A stretch of 64,000 nucleotides of DNA from Bacilli bacterium (GCA_017463365.1 JAFTPH010000038.1:1-64000), one strand, 5' to 3'. Numbered from the stretch's first letter, positions 15,933 to 24,951 are shown. The notes: generated by a model from the letters alone, not told the origin. Numbers and translations: made by a program.

Positions 15933-17483
15933 TTATTCCTCCGCTCCTCTTAATGATGGGTTAAATGCATCACGTAATCCGTTACCGAATAAGTTGAAAC
16001 TTAACATTAATAAACTAATGAATACGGCTGGGAATACAATGATGTGTGGGAAAGTATATAGTGCTGCTTGTCCATTAGAAAGTAATGTACCAACACTTGT
16101 TACACCACCAGTTTCTAAACTAATAATTCCTAGGTAACTTAAACTTGTTTCAGAGAAAATTACACTTGGGATTACAAGTACTGAACCAGTAATTAATGTA
16201 CCAATCGCATTAGGGAAAATATGTTTAAACATAATTCTTCTATCTCTTGCACCTAATGTTCTAGCAACAAGAACGTACTCTTGATTCTTGAATCGGTAGA
16301 ATTGCATTCTTGTACGGCTTGCCATACCTATCCATCCCGTTAAGAAGAATGAAATAAATAAGACAATAACGTGGTTTACATCTAAGTGATATTTTAATAA
16401 TGTGATGACAATCATATTTGGAACTGCTGATAAAATATCAGATACACGTTCCATGAATAAGTCAATCTTACCACCATAATATCCTTCGATAGCCCCATAA
16501 ATTGCCCCAACAATTAAGTTAACACTCGCAACAATAATTGCTAGAATGAATGAGAATCTTGCACCACTTGATAATTGTACGAAAATATCGCATCCTTTAG
16601 CATCGGCACCAAACATGAATGAAGGATATTCAATACCATCTTTTAATACTTCAGTGTGATAATACTTGTAATATTCATCATATTTAACACGTACTTCCCA
16701 TTGAGTACCATTTTGTTTTGGAATACCGTAATCGTATTTAGGAGTATCTCCTTCTTTACGAATACTGTTATACATATCATTTCCAGTATATTCTTTATAT
16801 ATTGGAATTAAATTACCATTTTCATCATATTCAATAACTAAACTATTTGATTTACCAGTTTTAAACCAGATATTAGCATTACTTTGTTCAGCAATTGCTG
16901 ATGTTCTTAAAGTAGGGTCAGTAATTGGATAAATTACTTGAATTCCTGTTTCATTTTGATATCTTTGAATATCTAAATATTCTTCAGGACTCATTGCTTC
17001 TAAAAGAACAATCCCAACCTTAGAGTATGTGTCAATTCCAAATGTGTATTTTGTAACTTTTTTATTTTTTTCATACTCTTCAGTTTCAGAAATATCACCT
17101 ACAACAACTTTATCTCCAGTTTCTTGTTCAATAGCAAGATACTTATCTAATGTAACTTTACTTACACGACTTTGAGTTCCTACTCCATCCCAGATGCCTA
17201 AACCAAGTTTAGCGAATAATTCACTTTTTGGCAATACGTTAGCATAGTATGCATCACCTTGGTTAACTTTATATGGTGTTAGCCAAGGTCCTACAATCGC
17301 AAATAACACTAAGAAACCAATGATAAATGCGGCTAAAATAGAACCTTTATTTCTTGTAAAACGATATAAAGCATCTTTAAAATATCCAACAGGTTTTGTT
17401 TCTAATTTCTTATCATGGAGTGTATCACCCATGGCGCGGAATTTGAATTTTTCACTTGAAATTTGATAATCTTGTGCTTTCAT
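15933..17483 (-). CDS. oppC: Oligopeptide ABC transporter permease OppC with a large extracellular loop
   Basis: Membrane subunit of the importer. At 516 residues it is about 200 longer than usual. An amphipathic N-terminus and TM1 (KGSILAAFIIGFLVLFAIVG, about 48-67) are followed by a roughly 220-residue soluble, Tyr-rich segment (about 70-290) that would face outside. The standard permease core follows (SGARFSFILAIIVASVNLIVG, EAA loop EYVLVARTLGARDRRIMFKHI, FNLFGNGLRDAFNP). The external loop could clamp the very large OppA. The start codon overlaps the oppB stop (TAATG). Confidence 0.93.
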   Translation of the reverse strand: MKAQDYQISSEKFKFRAMGDTLHDKKLETKPVGYFKDALYRFTRNKGSILAAFIIGFLVLFAIVGPWLTPYKVNQGDAYYANVLPKSELFAKLGLGIWDGVGTQSRVSKVTLDKYLAIEQETGDKVVVGDISETEEYEKNKKVTKYTFGIDTYSKVGIVLLEAMSPEEYLDIQRYQNETGIQVIYPITDPTLRTSAIAEQSNANIWFKTGKSNSLVIEYDENGNLIPIYKEYTGNDMYNSIRKEGDTPKYDYGIPKQNGTQWEVRVKYDEYYKYYHTEVLKDGIEYPSFMFGADAKGCDIFVQLSSGARFSFILAIIVASVNLIVGAIYGAIEGYYGGKIDLFMERVSDILSAVPNMIVITLLKYHLDVNHVIVLFISFFLTGWIGMASRTRMQFYRFKNQEYVLVARTLGARDRRIMFKHIFPNAIGTLITGSVLVIPSVIFSETSLSYLGIISLETGGVTSVGTLLSNGQAALYTFPHIIVFPAVFISLLMLSFNLFGNGLRDAFNPSLRGAEE

Positions 17484-18460
17484 TATCTCGCCCCCATTCT
17501 GATACGTGGATCGATAATACCATATGATAAGTCAACTACAAGACCTGCAGCTAAACCTACTAAAATATAGAATGATGATAACATCATAAATAAGTCATAG
17601 TCCATTGTATTGATAGATTCTAAGTATAATCCCCCAACCCCTGGAATACCAAAGATTTTTTCGATAACAAGTGAACCTGATAAAACCCCAACGAATTCCC
17701 CAATGATTGATGGGAAAATTGGAACCATGGCATTTCTTAATGCATGTCTTACAGTCGCTTGTGATTTTGTTAAACCTTTTGTTCTAGCAAGTAACATAAA
17801 TTCACTTGTTAAAACTTCTGTTAATTCGGCACGTGTACCACGTGCATATCCTGCAATTGATCCAAATGACATTGCAAGAACCGCTGGAATCATTGATACG
17901 AACATTCTCCAGCTCAAATATGTTCCTCCCGCTGCACTGAGCGACAGAATCGTTTTATAAGGAAAAATTGGAACTTTAAAGCAGAATAAGTATAAAACTA
18001 AGGATGCATATACAAAGCTTGGTACGGAAATAAATACCATAACTGTTGTACTGATAACATGGTCTTGCCATTTATTCTTCTTTAAAGCAGCAAAGATACC
18101 TAACGCAATTCCGATTGGAACTGAGAATAATGAGGAGTAAATATTAATTAAAATAGTTGGTGGTAATTTTGTTACGAAAACATCCCATACTGGTTTATTA
18201 TAGTTTTCTGGGCTATTATAACAAATACCAAAGTCCCCATTTAAAACTATACGTTTAAGATATAAGAATAATTGTTTAGGAATTGGATCATAATATCCTC
18301 TTTCCTTAAATTGGTTAATAACAATATCCATATCTTTACCAAGTTGAGGTGTTGGTTCAAATGGTAACATTTTTATTAATACGAAAGACATAACAAAAAT
18401 GATTGAAAATGTCATTAACATTAAACCAATTCTCTTAAATATATATTTCAACATATACAT
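17483..18460 (-). CDS. oppB: Oligopeptide ABC transporter permease OppB
   Basis: Membrane subunit pairing with OppC. The 325-residue protein has normal length: TM1 IGLMLMTFSIIFVMSFVLIKML, the periplasm-equivalent loop with NGDFGICYNSPENY, five further helices and the EAA loop SEFMLLARTKGLTKSQATVRHALRNA. The ribosome site AAGGAG lies before ATG 18460. It follows oppA after a 103-base gap with a hairpin that probably lowers expression of the downstream genes relative to oppA. Confidence 0.96.
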   Translation of the reverse strand: MYMLKYIFKRIGLMLMTFSIIFVMSFVLIKMLPFEPTPQLGKDMDIVINQFKERGYYDPIPKQLFLYLKRIVLNGDFGICYNSPENYNKPVWDVFVTKLPPTILINIYSSLFSVPIGIALGIFAALKKNKWQDHVISTTVMVFISVPSFVYASLVLYLFCFKVPIFPYKTILSLSAAGGTYLSWRMFVSMIPAVLAMSFGSIAGYARGTRAELTEVLTSEFMLLARTKGLTKSQATVRHALRNAMVPIFPSIIGEFVGVLSGSLVIEKIFGIPGVGGLYLESINTMDYDLFMMLSSFYILVGLAAGLVVDLSYGIIDPRIRMGAR

Positions 18461-18515
18461 CGATAAACACTCTCCTTTCTAATAAGTTGTTTATTGGTCT
18501 ATTTTCATAAAGATA

Positions 18516-18541
18516 GTGGGATAGATGTATACCTATCCCAC
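18516..18541 (-). terminator. Intercistronic hairpin between oppA and oppB
   Basis: A 9-bp perfect stem GTGGGATAG / CTATCCCAC around eight bases, with no T run after it. The likely role is a 3'-end stabiliser or partial terminator that keeps oppA mRNA in excess. Confidence 0.6.
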
Positions 18542-18563
18542 AAAATCTCTTTATAATACAATA

Positions 18564-20990
18564 TTATTTATAGTTGAATTCTCCGCCAACTTTTGCAATT
18601 TCAGCTTCCCATTCAGCATCACTATAGTTGTAAGTCATATATCTGATACCACCATATGATAAGAATGTATTGTATTCATAAGTAATGTAATCAACTTTAT
18701 AAGAAATTAAGCTTGCACCAAATTCATTATATAGAGGAACAGTATAGTAAACTTTTAATACTTCTTTTTCTAAAGCAGCGATTAATTGTAATCTTTGGCT
18801 TTCTTCTAATGTGTTAGAGCTGAAGTCATATTTAGCTCCAGATGCACCATTTAAGCAGTCATACCATTCTAATAATGACATAGTATCAGTGATGTCTCCA
18901 CCATCTTCGGCAACACCTTTCATAGTGAATTCTAATTGTTGAGATGAAGTATCCCAAGCCATAGAATACATATAGTCAGGTGATAAGTAAGCTAATAAGA
19001 AGTAACCTGGATCCCAAGCGGCACCAGTCCATCCACCCATACATACATCGTAGTTACCAGCACGGAAATCATTTGCCCATGCAGTAGAGAAGTCTTTTAA
19101 TTCAACCTCTAATCTACCTTCAAGTGGTGTACCTTTAACTAATTCAACCCATGATTCTTTGATGAAGTTATATCTTCTTTCAACAGTTGCGTTGATAGCA
19201 CCTGAACCCATTGTTAATACAACTTTGTCAGTTTCTTTGATATCACCAGCTGCTAATGCTTCATTATAAGCTTTAGTAACTAATTCTTTAGCTGCAGGTA
19301 AATCATAACCTGTAATAGCATTTACTGCTTCATCTAAGCTTGCATATTTAGAAGGATCTACGTTATAGATTTCACATAATACTTTCTTAGCTTCATCTGT
19401 ATTTCTATAAACTCCACCATTTTCAACATCATAGTAGTGCATTGAATTGAATAATCCAAATCCTTTTAATGAAGAAGTAGTAGTTTTGTTAGCAAATTCA
19501 GCTCTGTTGATAGCTAATGATAAAGCTTTACGGAAATCAACATAACTCAAGATTGATTTGTTAACACCTTCAGATTCGCGAGCTTTTAATCCTTCTTTAC
19601 TTGATTGTAATTGTAATGAACCAACGAAATCACTTGGAGTGAAATATGCTTGTGCAGAACCTTTATATTCATCAGCAACAGTAACGTCAATACCGATACC
19701 ATCGATTTCACCAGCTAAGAATTTAACCCATGCAGAGTTCCATTCTTTGATAGTTTCACAAACAATTCTATCAGTTTGATATTGACCTTTATATTCTTCC
19801 ATGTTGAATCCATACCAGTTTTCGTTTTTAACTAAAACATATTCTTTACCAGATTCAAAACTTTCTAATTTATATGGTCCCCAGCTCATTGTAGTTTCTT
19901 TACTACTGTTATAAGTAGAAGTCCATAAAGTATTTCCATCAGTAGGTTCAACTTTGTTAGCTTCATAAGTAGCTTTGTGAACTAATGGTAATGAAGACAT
20001 GTTATAAGCAGCTTGGTATGATAAAGAACCATCTTCTTTTAATAATGGTAATGCTTTTTCTAATACGATAACTAATTCAGTATCGCTTTCAGCATAGATA
20101 CCAACTTCTGAGAAATCCATTTCAGGATATGTATATTCAGTAACTGTGAAGTATCCAATTTCAGCATCAGCCCAAATCCAATAAGCACCTAACATACCGT
20201 TTGCACCGAATAAACCAGCAAGTTTATCAGATAGTTCTTTAGTCATTGGAGTACGAGCGTCACCAGCGTAAGCAACTAATTCATCATAGATATTAGTATC
20301 ACCAACTTGGAAGTATGCTTTGTAATCAGCTAATTGAGTCATGTCAGCAGTACCGAAGATTGATGCAAATGCAGAAACGTTAGTAGCATCAAAATATAAT
20401 CCTTCTAAACTTGTAATGTTGTCACCATAAACATCAACAGCAGCGAATAATCCAGATTCACCTTGTTTAGCGAATTCTTTAGCACCTTTAATAATTGTTC
20501 CACCAACATAGAATGAGTCAGCACGATAGTTTTTGAATGCTGGATCTAATTGTTGTTCCATAGTATAAACGAAGTCTTCAGCTTTGATAGGATCTCCGTT
20601 TTCCCATTTTAAATCATCACGTAAAGTAATTCTGTATGCATATCCTTTACCATCAGCAGGAACTCCCCACTTAGCATCTACTGTAGAAGTAATATCTTCT
20701 AATTTAGTAGCAGCAGAATATTGCATTTCGAATTCACCAGGTACGATTTCTCCGTTTGCATCAAATTTGAAGTCATAAGTGAAGAATGCACTTCCGATAT
20801 AACTCATAATTTGTGTATCATTTGCGTCTTGATATGTTAATTCGTTCCAGTTAGATGGAGATAAAGAAGTATAAGTATTATATGTATAAACTTTTTCAAC
20901 TTCTGGTGTTTCTTCACCACATGAAACAAGTGTAACAGCAACTAAAATTGCCACAAGACATAAAAATAATTTTTTAGTCATCTTTTTCAT
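18564..20990 (-). CDS. oppA: Oligopeptide-binding lipoprotein OppA (SBP family 5)
   Basis: The substrate-binding protein of the importer, anchored by a lipid. A signal peptide of 23 residues ends in the lipobox LVSC (Cys24 from ATG 20990). SBP_bac_5 marks include AYRITLRDDLKWENGDPIKAEDFVYTMEQ, SMSWGPYKLESFESGKEYVL (approximate) and FRKALSLAINRAEFA. With 808 residues it is about 250 longer than typical OppA, extended mainly between 150 and 300. I chose ATG 20990, spaced nine bases from AAAGGGTG; a GTG four codons upstream overlaps the ribosome site. First gene of the opp operon, under a strong promoter. Confidence 0.94.
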   Translation of the reverse strand: MKKMTKKLFLCLVAILVAVTLVSCGEETPEVEKVYTYNTYTSLSPSNWNELTYQDANDTQIMSYIGSAFFTYDFKFDANGEIVPGEFEMQYSAATKLEDITSTVDAKWGVPADGKGYAYRITLRDDLKWENGDPIKAEDFVYTMEQQLDPAFKNYRADSFYVGGTIIKGAKEFAKQGESGLFAAVDVYGDNITSLEGLYFDATNVSAFASIFGTADMTQLADYKAYFQVGDTNIYDELVAYAGDARTPMTKELSDKLAGLFGANGMLGAYWIWADAEIGYFTVTEYTYPEMDFSEVGIYAESDTELVIVLEKALPLLKEDGSLSYQAAYNMSSLPLVHKATYEANKVEPTDGNTLWTSTYNSSKETTMSWGPYKLESFESGKEYVLVKNENWYGFNMEEYKGQYQTDRIVCETIKEWNSAWVKFLAGEIDGIGIDVTVADEYKGSAQAYFTPSDFVGSLQLQSSKEGLKARESEGVNKSILSYVDFRKALSLAINRAEFANKTTTSSLKGFGLFNSMHYYDVENGGVYRNTDEAKKVLCEIYNVDPSKYASLDEAVNAITGYDLPAAKELVTKAYNEALAAGDIKETDKVVLTMGSGAINATVERRYNFIKESWVELVKGTPLEGRLEVELKDFSTAWANDFRAGNYDVCMGGWTGAAWDPGYFLLAYLSPDYMYSMAWDTSSQQLEFTMKGVAEDGGDITDTMSLLEWYDCLNGASGAKYDFSSNTLEESQRLQLIAALEKEVLKVYYTVPLYNEFGASLISYKVDYITYEYNTFLSYGGIRYMTYNYSDAEWEAEIAKVGGEFNYK

Positions 20991-21026
20991 AAAATTTTTC
21001 ACCCTTTCGATAATTTTTATACGAAC

Positions 21027-21055
21027 ATTATATCACATTGTTTCAAATAAAACAA
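21027..21055 (-). promoter_or_regulatory. opp operon promoter
   Basis: TTGTTT (21050-21055), a 17-base spacer and TATAAT (21027-21032) with an extended TGA before the -10, on the minus strand. Confidence 0.75.
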
Positions 21056-21077
21056 GTCTTTTTTTGAAAAAAACCAA

Positions 21078-21090
21078 TGAAAGCGTTTCA
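21078..21090. promoter_or_regulatory. Palindromic operator upstream of the opp promoter
   Basis: TGAAA-GCG-TTTCA is a perfect 5-bp inverted repeat around GCG, close to the cre core, and lies about 25 bases upstream of the opp -35 box. It shares its left half with the boxes at 7975 and 32731. Confidence 0.4.
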
Positions 21091-21212
21091 CATGTGTTTT
21101 TTTTCTGAACTTTTTCTGCATAATTTTCACTATTTTTTGTTAAATTATTGTCTTATTGCCTTAATTTTTTAATATTTTCATCAAAATTTCACTTTTTAAA
21201 AAATTTATTAAC

Positions 21213-21241
21213 TTGACTAAAAATATATTTTATGTTATACT
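21213..21241 (+). promoter_or_regulatory. trpS promoter
   Basis: TTGACT (21213-21218), a 17-base spacer and TATACT (21236-21241), upstream of the T-box leader. The 91-212 base region between the opp and trpS promoters (21091-21212) is AT-rich with nothing else recognisable. Confidence 0.8.
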
Positions 21242-21279
21242 ATTTTTTGAAAACATTTGATTTGAAATAGTAGTATATA

Positions 21280-21472
21280 TGACGATGTTTAGTGAGTAAT
21301 GATAGTGAAAAATTACCTTCTTATTATATATGAATGGGTTCAATGATGTGGAAAGAGGAAATGCTTTCTCGTATACTGGCGTTAACAGTCAATGAGAGTT
21401 AGAAATAACTAAATTAAGGTGGCACCACGAAAATTATTTCGTCCTTTTATATAAGGGGGATTTTTTTATTTT
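21280..21472 (+). promoter_or_regulatory. T-box riboswitch leader of trpS
   Basis: The T-box core AAGGTGGCACCACG lies at 21416-21429. A TGG triplet at 21349-21351, in GATGTGGAAAG at the 3' side of the presumed Stem I, fits a tryptophan specifier. CGTCCTTTTATATAAGG followed by a run of seven T at about 21461-21467 is the terminator. The leader opens with GACGATG...AGTGA, typical of Stem I. Uncharged tRNA-Trp should raise trpS expression. Confidence 0.93.
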
Positions 21473-21486
21473 ATGGAGGTATTTAT

Positions 21487-22488
21487 ATGAAAACAATTGT
21501 TTCTGGTATTCAACCATCTGGAACACTTACATTAGGAAACTACTTAGGAGCTATTAAAAACTTTGTTACTATGCAAAATGAAGCATCTGATGATGATAAT
21601 ATCTTTATTTTTATTGCGGACTTACACGCTTTAACAGTTCCCCAAGACCCTGCAGCATTAAGAAAAAACGTTAGAAGTCTTGCTGCTCTATATTTAGCAT
21701 GTGGACTTGATCCAAATAAATCAACTTTATTTATTCAATCAGAAGTTACAGAACATGCTGAAATTGGATACTTACTTCAAACTATTACTTATATTGGAGA
21801 GCTCGAAAGGATGACTCAATATAAAGATAAGATGCAAAAACAAGTTGCCGGAGTATCAAGCGCTCTTCTTACTTATCCTGTACTTATGGCTGGCGATATC
21901 TTATTATATAATGCAGACTATGTTCCTGTTGGAGAAGACCAACGTCAACACTTAGAATTAACTAGAAATTTAGCAGAACGTTTCAATTCTCGTTTTAGCG
22001 ATACTTTTACTGTACCAAAACCTTTAATTGCTAAAGTTGGAGCCAAAATTATGTCGCTTCAAGATCCAACTAAGAAAATGTCTAAATCTGATGCTTTAGA
22101 AAAAGCTTCTATCTTTATTTTAGACCAAGAAAATGTTATCCGTAAAAAAATCGCAAGTGCAGTAACTGATTCTGATGGAAGTATTAAATTTGATCCCGTT
22201 AATAAACCTGGTATTTCAAATCTATTATCTATCTATTCTTGTGCAAGCAACACTTCTATTGAAGAACTTGTGGAAAAATATAAAGATTCTGGATATGGTG
22301 AATTTAAAAAGGATGTAGCTGATGCAGTTGTAAACTTATTGAAACCAATTCAAGAAAAATACAATTATTACTTAAATAGTAAAGAACTTGATGAAATCTT
22401 AGATAATGGTCGCGATAAAGCAAGTTATTTTGCTAGAAAAACTTTATCAAAGATGAAACGTAAAATGGGTATTATTAGAAAAAAATAA
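21487..22488 (+). CDS. trpS: Tryptophanyl-tRNA synthetase
   Basis: Class I synthetase that charges tRNA-Trp. The 333 residues include the HIGH-type motif TLTLGNYLG (13-21), the GEDQRQHLELTR helix (149-160) and the KMSKS loop (197-201). ATG 21487 lies seven bases after GGAGG. It stands alone between a T-box leader and a strong hairpin. The organism reads UGG, not UGA, as tryptophan in this window. Confidence 0.98.
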   Translation: MKTIVSGIQPSGTLTLGNYLGAIKNFVTMQNEASDDDNIFIFIADLHALTVPQDPAALRKNVRSLAALYLACGLDPNKSTLFIQSEVTEHAEIGYLLQTITYIGELERMTQYKDKMQKQVAGVSSALLTYPVLMAGDILLYNADYVPVGEDQRQHLELTRNLAERFNSRFSDTFTVPKPLIAKVGAKIMSLQDPTKKMSKSDALEKASIFILDQENVIRKKIASAVTDSDGSIKFDPVNKPGISNLLSIYSCASNTSIEELVEKYKDSGYGEFKKDVADAVVNLLKPIQEKYNYYLNSKELDEILDNGRDKASYFARKTLSKMKRKMGIIRKK

Positions 22489-22496
22489 TATATAAT

Positions 22497-22535
22497 AAAG
22501 AAGGGATGCATATAAGCATCCCTTCTTTATATTTG
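22497..22535 (+). terminator. Terminator between trpS and the convergent hip-like pair
   Basis: AAAGAAGGGATGC / GCATCCCTTCTTT is a 13-bp perfect stem with a six-base loop. On the plus strand it is followed by ATATTTG, and the minus strand carries its own AT tract, so it can end both trpS and the minus-strand operon. Confidence 0.8.
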
Positions 22536-23324
22536 TTCTAACTCATTTTTTAAGAATAATTGACCTTTTAATGTTTTTTTAATTGGTACTATTTTCTTTC
22601 TTTTAACTAAATCATTTATATTTTGTCTACTACAATTCATTATTTTAGTAGCTTCAGTTGTATTTACAACTCTTTCACAAATATATTTTTTTATATTTTC
22701 AAATACCACGCCAGTATCAATTGATGCTTTATACAAATCCAAACTATCTAAAAAAATATTATTTAAAAATTCTAAACCATATCCTCCTAAAGATACCTCA
22801 TATTCAGAAATTAGATTTTGCTTATTAACTATGTTTGCCATTAATTCATTTATCTTAATTAATTTCTTGTGGTCTATCTTTCTAATTTCACCATTTTTGA
22901 AAAATAACAAAAACTCCGATCCGATATTTAAACAATCACTTATTCTTTTATCAAATCGCTTTTTGATTTCTAATGGCAACGCCTCTTCTTTAATTTCTTC
23001 AACCATACAGTCGTCTTGGCTACATCTGCCTTTCCCCAATAACAATAACTTGTATTCATCATATGATTTTAAGTTATTATCTTTTATTATTGAAGATATA
23101 TTCTGTCTATCTTTAGGGACTATTCTTTCACACACCCATTTTTTACTCCAGTATCCGTCAATTGTTCTTTTTCCTAAATCATAAAAATGTTTGAATATAA
23201 TTGGCATTCCAAAAGTATCACTATTTTCTGTTAATTCTATATAGAAAGTATTATTTTGTTCATAATAAAATAAATACCCCAATATTTTATGATAATATTC
23301 ATTCTTTATTACACAAACTTTCAT
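22527..23324 (-). CDS. Putative antitoxin: HipS-like N-domain, DUF2442-like middle and HTH DNA-binding C-terminus
   Basis: A 265-residue partner of the upstream HipA-like kinase, overlapping it by 26 bases. Residues 1-105 resemble the HipA N-terminal subdomain (GYLFYYEQNNTFYIEL, WVCERIVPKDRQNISSII, YKLLLLGKGRCSQDD). About 135-205 resembles DUF2442 (FLLFFKNGEIRKIDHKKLI ... LDSLDLY). About 218-262 is an excisionase/MerR-type helix-turn-helix (NTTEATKIMNCSRQNINDLV, then GQLFLKNELE). In HipBST systems the small HipS copies the HipA N-subdomain and neutralises the kinase, while HipB binds DNA; here both roles may be in one chain. Domain calls are by eye. A standalone regulator is the alternative. 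Confidence 0.55.
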   Translation of the reverse strand: MKVCVIKNEYYHKILGYLFYYEQNNTFYIELTENSDTFGMPIIFKHFYDLGKRTIDGYWSKKWVCERIVPKDRQNISSIIKDNNLKSYDEYKLLLLGKGRCSQDDCMVEEIKEEALPLEIKKRFDKRISDCLNIGSEFLLFFKNGEIRKIDHKKLIKINELMANIVNKQNLISEYEVSLGGYGLEFLNNIFLDSLDLYKASIDTGVVFENIKKYICERVVNTTEATKIMNCSRQNINDLVKRKKIVPIKKTLKGQLFLKNELEQI

Positions 23325-24111
23325 AATAACACCATCTTTTCCAAATCATTTCCCAAGTTTTTTCAATTCTTTTTTTGGATATTATTCCTTCTAATTTATA
23401 AAAAAGTTTTTCTTTATCTTCAACTTTGAGGGAATTTAGTTTTGGCATTTTTTTTACTAATTTTAAATTATCTAACAGAGATCTAGAACCTATAAATGAA
23501 TTTGTCTTTTTATCTTCCATTACATCAAAATTATCTAAATCTTGTTCTTCAGTTTTACATAATAAACTTAGCCCATGATCAAATATTGGCGCAATTCGAT
23601 ATTTATTTGCCCTTTCATCGTATAAAACTTCAATATTTGCTCCATGTCTGTCTCTATTCAATATTATGTAATCAACTATTATCATATTATATATATAATC
23701 TGTAAAACCATATCTCTCACAAAATTCTAAAATGCCCTCATTTTTAAACTTTTTTAATTCATAAAATGTATCAAACGAATTTTTTACTTCCCCTTTTTCT
23801 TTAAAATCAAGCGATGCACATACATATGTATTTATCATTTTATCATCCAAATATATTTTTGAATTTATTAAATAGTATTTTAAATGTTCAACTCCTAATA
23901 TATCTAGCAATCTATCTATTATTATTTCATTAATACATTCATGACCAAAATTATTATCTATATTATTATAGTCAGATAATTTAAAATATATTTTTTTATT
24001 TTGATATTTAATATAAGATTTTAAAAATGATCCAGCCGTTCCACTTGATTCTCTGATTTTACTCCAATTTAAAAATGTTAAATCTTTTATATCTTTTACA
24101 ACTCTATCCAT
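23299..24111 (-). CDS. HipA-like serine/threonine kinase toxin candidate (HipT-like)
   Basis: A 270-residue kinase lacking the HipA N-terminal subdomain, as in HipT. The Gly/Ser-rich loop is SSGTAGSFLK (22-31), followed by a probable ATP lysine at 44 (IYFKLSD). The catalytic loop is NRDRHGAN (152-159, Asp154 and Asn159), and the metal-binding DHG is at 178-180 in APIFDHGLSLL. HipA/HipT toxins phosphorylate translation factors such as glutamyl- or tryptophanyl-tRNA synthetase; trpS lies 1.6 kb away, probably by chance. ATG 24111 has GAGGTGGAG. It is the only gene in the window that ends in TGA, consistent with recent acquisition. First gene of a two-gene operon with a palindromic promoter. Confidence 0.8.
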   Translation of the reverse strand: MDRVVKDIKDLTFLNWSKIRESSGTAGSFLKSYIKYQNKKIYFKLSDYNNIDNNFGHECINEIIIDRLLDILGVEHLKYYLINSKIYLDDKMINTYVCASLDFKEKGEVKNSFDTFYELKKFKNEGILEFCERYGFTDYIYNMIIVDYIILNRDRHGANIEVLYDERANKYRIAPIFDHGLSLLCKTEEQDLDNFDVMEDKKTNSFIGSRSLLDNLKLVKKMPKLNSLKVEDKEKLFYKLEGIISKKRIEKTWEMIWKRWCYYESLCNKE

Positions 24112-24130
24112 ACTCCACCTCTACCCTAAT

Positions 24131-24161
24131 ATAATATCATTTTACTTGACATATGTCAAGT
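24131..24161 (-). promoter_or_regulatory. Promoter with 18-bp perfect operator for the hip-like operon
   Basis: TTGACA (24154-24159), a 17-base spacer and TATTAT (24131-24136) with an extended TGA. The -35 box lies inside the perfect palindrome ACTTGACAT-ATGTCAAGT (24144-24161). Binding there would block RNA polymerase, which fits autorepression by the HTH domain of the second gene. Confidence 0.8.
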
Positions 24162-24174
24162 ATTTTTTATTTTT

Positions 24175-24207
24175 TACAAAAAAATACCATGGATTACTCC
24201 ATGGTAT
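24175..24207 (-). terminator. Terminator of the MurNAc salvage operon
   Basis: Stem ATACCATGG / CCATGGTAT (24184-24192 with 24199-24207) followed by TTTTTTT on the minus strand. Confidence 0.85.
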
Positions 24208-24210
24208 ATG

Positions 24211-24951
24211 TTATTTTTCTAAAAATTCTAATATATGACTATTTACAAAAGCACGTCTATCCATTCTTTGGTAGCAATGTTCTGATTCAGGTACCATATA
24301 GAATTCACAATTCGGATAAAGGTTTGCATATTTTCTTCCGTATTCAATAGGAACAGACATATCTTTTTCTCCATGAATAATGATTACTGGTACATTTAAA
24401 TTAGTATTTTGATATAAATCTAAATCATCAAAACTATCAACAAAGGCCTTACTCATTAAGTAACCACCCATATCAATGTTATTTTCATCATACCAGATAA
24501 CATTTGGATTATTACGATATCTACCTACAACTGTTTGCATCATACTAGCAGCTGGTGAAAGTAAAACCAATTTTTCTAAATCAGCCTCAAATTCTTTAGC
24601 AACCATACTAGCGGCTGCTCCACCCATTGAGAAACCTAAAATAATTACTTTTTCATTAATTTTTAAATTTAATGCATATTTAACCATCGCTCTAGCATCA
24701 CTCAATACAGTTTCAAATGTCATTTCATTAAAACGTCCATCACTAATACCATTACCACGGTAATCGAATCTTACACTTGAATAACCATGTTCTGCAAGTC
24801 TAAAAGATAATTCTTTGAACATATATCCATTTTCATTTAAATGTCCTGTAAAACCATGAAGCATGACAACTATTCCTTTAGAGTTTTCCACTTCATTAAA
24901 AATACCTCTTAAAGTATATCCTTCATTTATTGTTTCTGCAAATTTAATCAT
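24211..24951 (-). CDS. Alpha/beta hydrolase (esterase) at the end of the MurNAc operon
   Basis: A 246-residue cytoplasmic serine hydrolase. The oxyanion segment is VVMLHGFTGH (about 29-38), the nucleophile elbow GFSMGG (about 105-110), the acid Asp in HGEKDMSVP and the His in ESEHCYQ. It resembles the cinnamoyl/feruloyl-esterase-like branch of the family. It overlaps murQ by eight bases, so it belongs to the amino-sugar operon. A role in removing O-acetyl groups from imported MurNAc before O6 phosphorylation is plausible but only inferred; no signal peptide is present. Confidence 0.85.
   Translation of the reverse strand: MIKFAETINEGYTLRGIFNEVENSKGIVVMLHGFTGHLNENGYMFKELSFRLAEHGYSSVRFDYRGNGISDGRFNEMTFETVLSDARAMVKYALNLKINEKVIILGFSMGGAAASMVAKEFEADLEKLVLLSPAASMMQTVVGRYRNNPNVIWYDENNIDMGGYLMSKAFVDSFDDLDLYQNTNLNVPVIIIHGEKDMSVPIEYGRKYANLYPNCEFYMVPESEHCYQRMDRRAFVNSHILEFLEK

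Noticed and set aside
21487-24111. TrpS as target of the neighbouring HipA-like kinase
   Set aside because: HipT in Escherichia coli does act on TrpS, but adjacency here is tail to tail with separate promoters and gives no evidence of a link.
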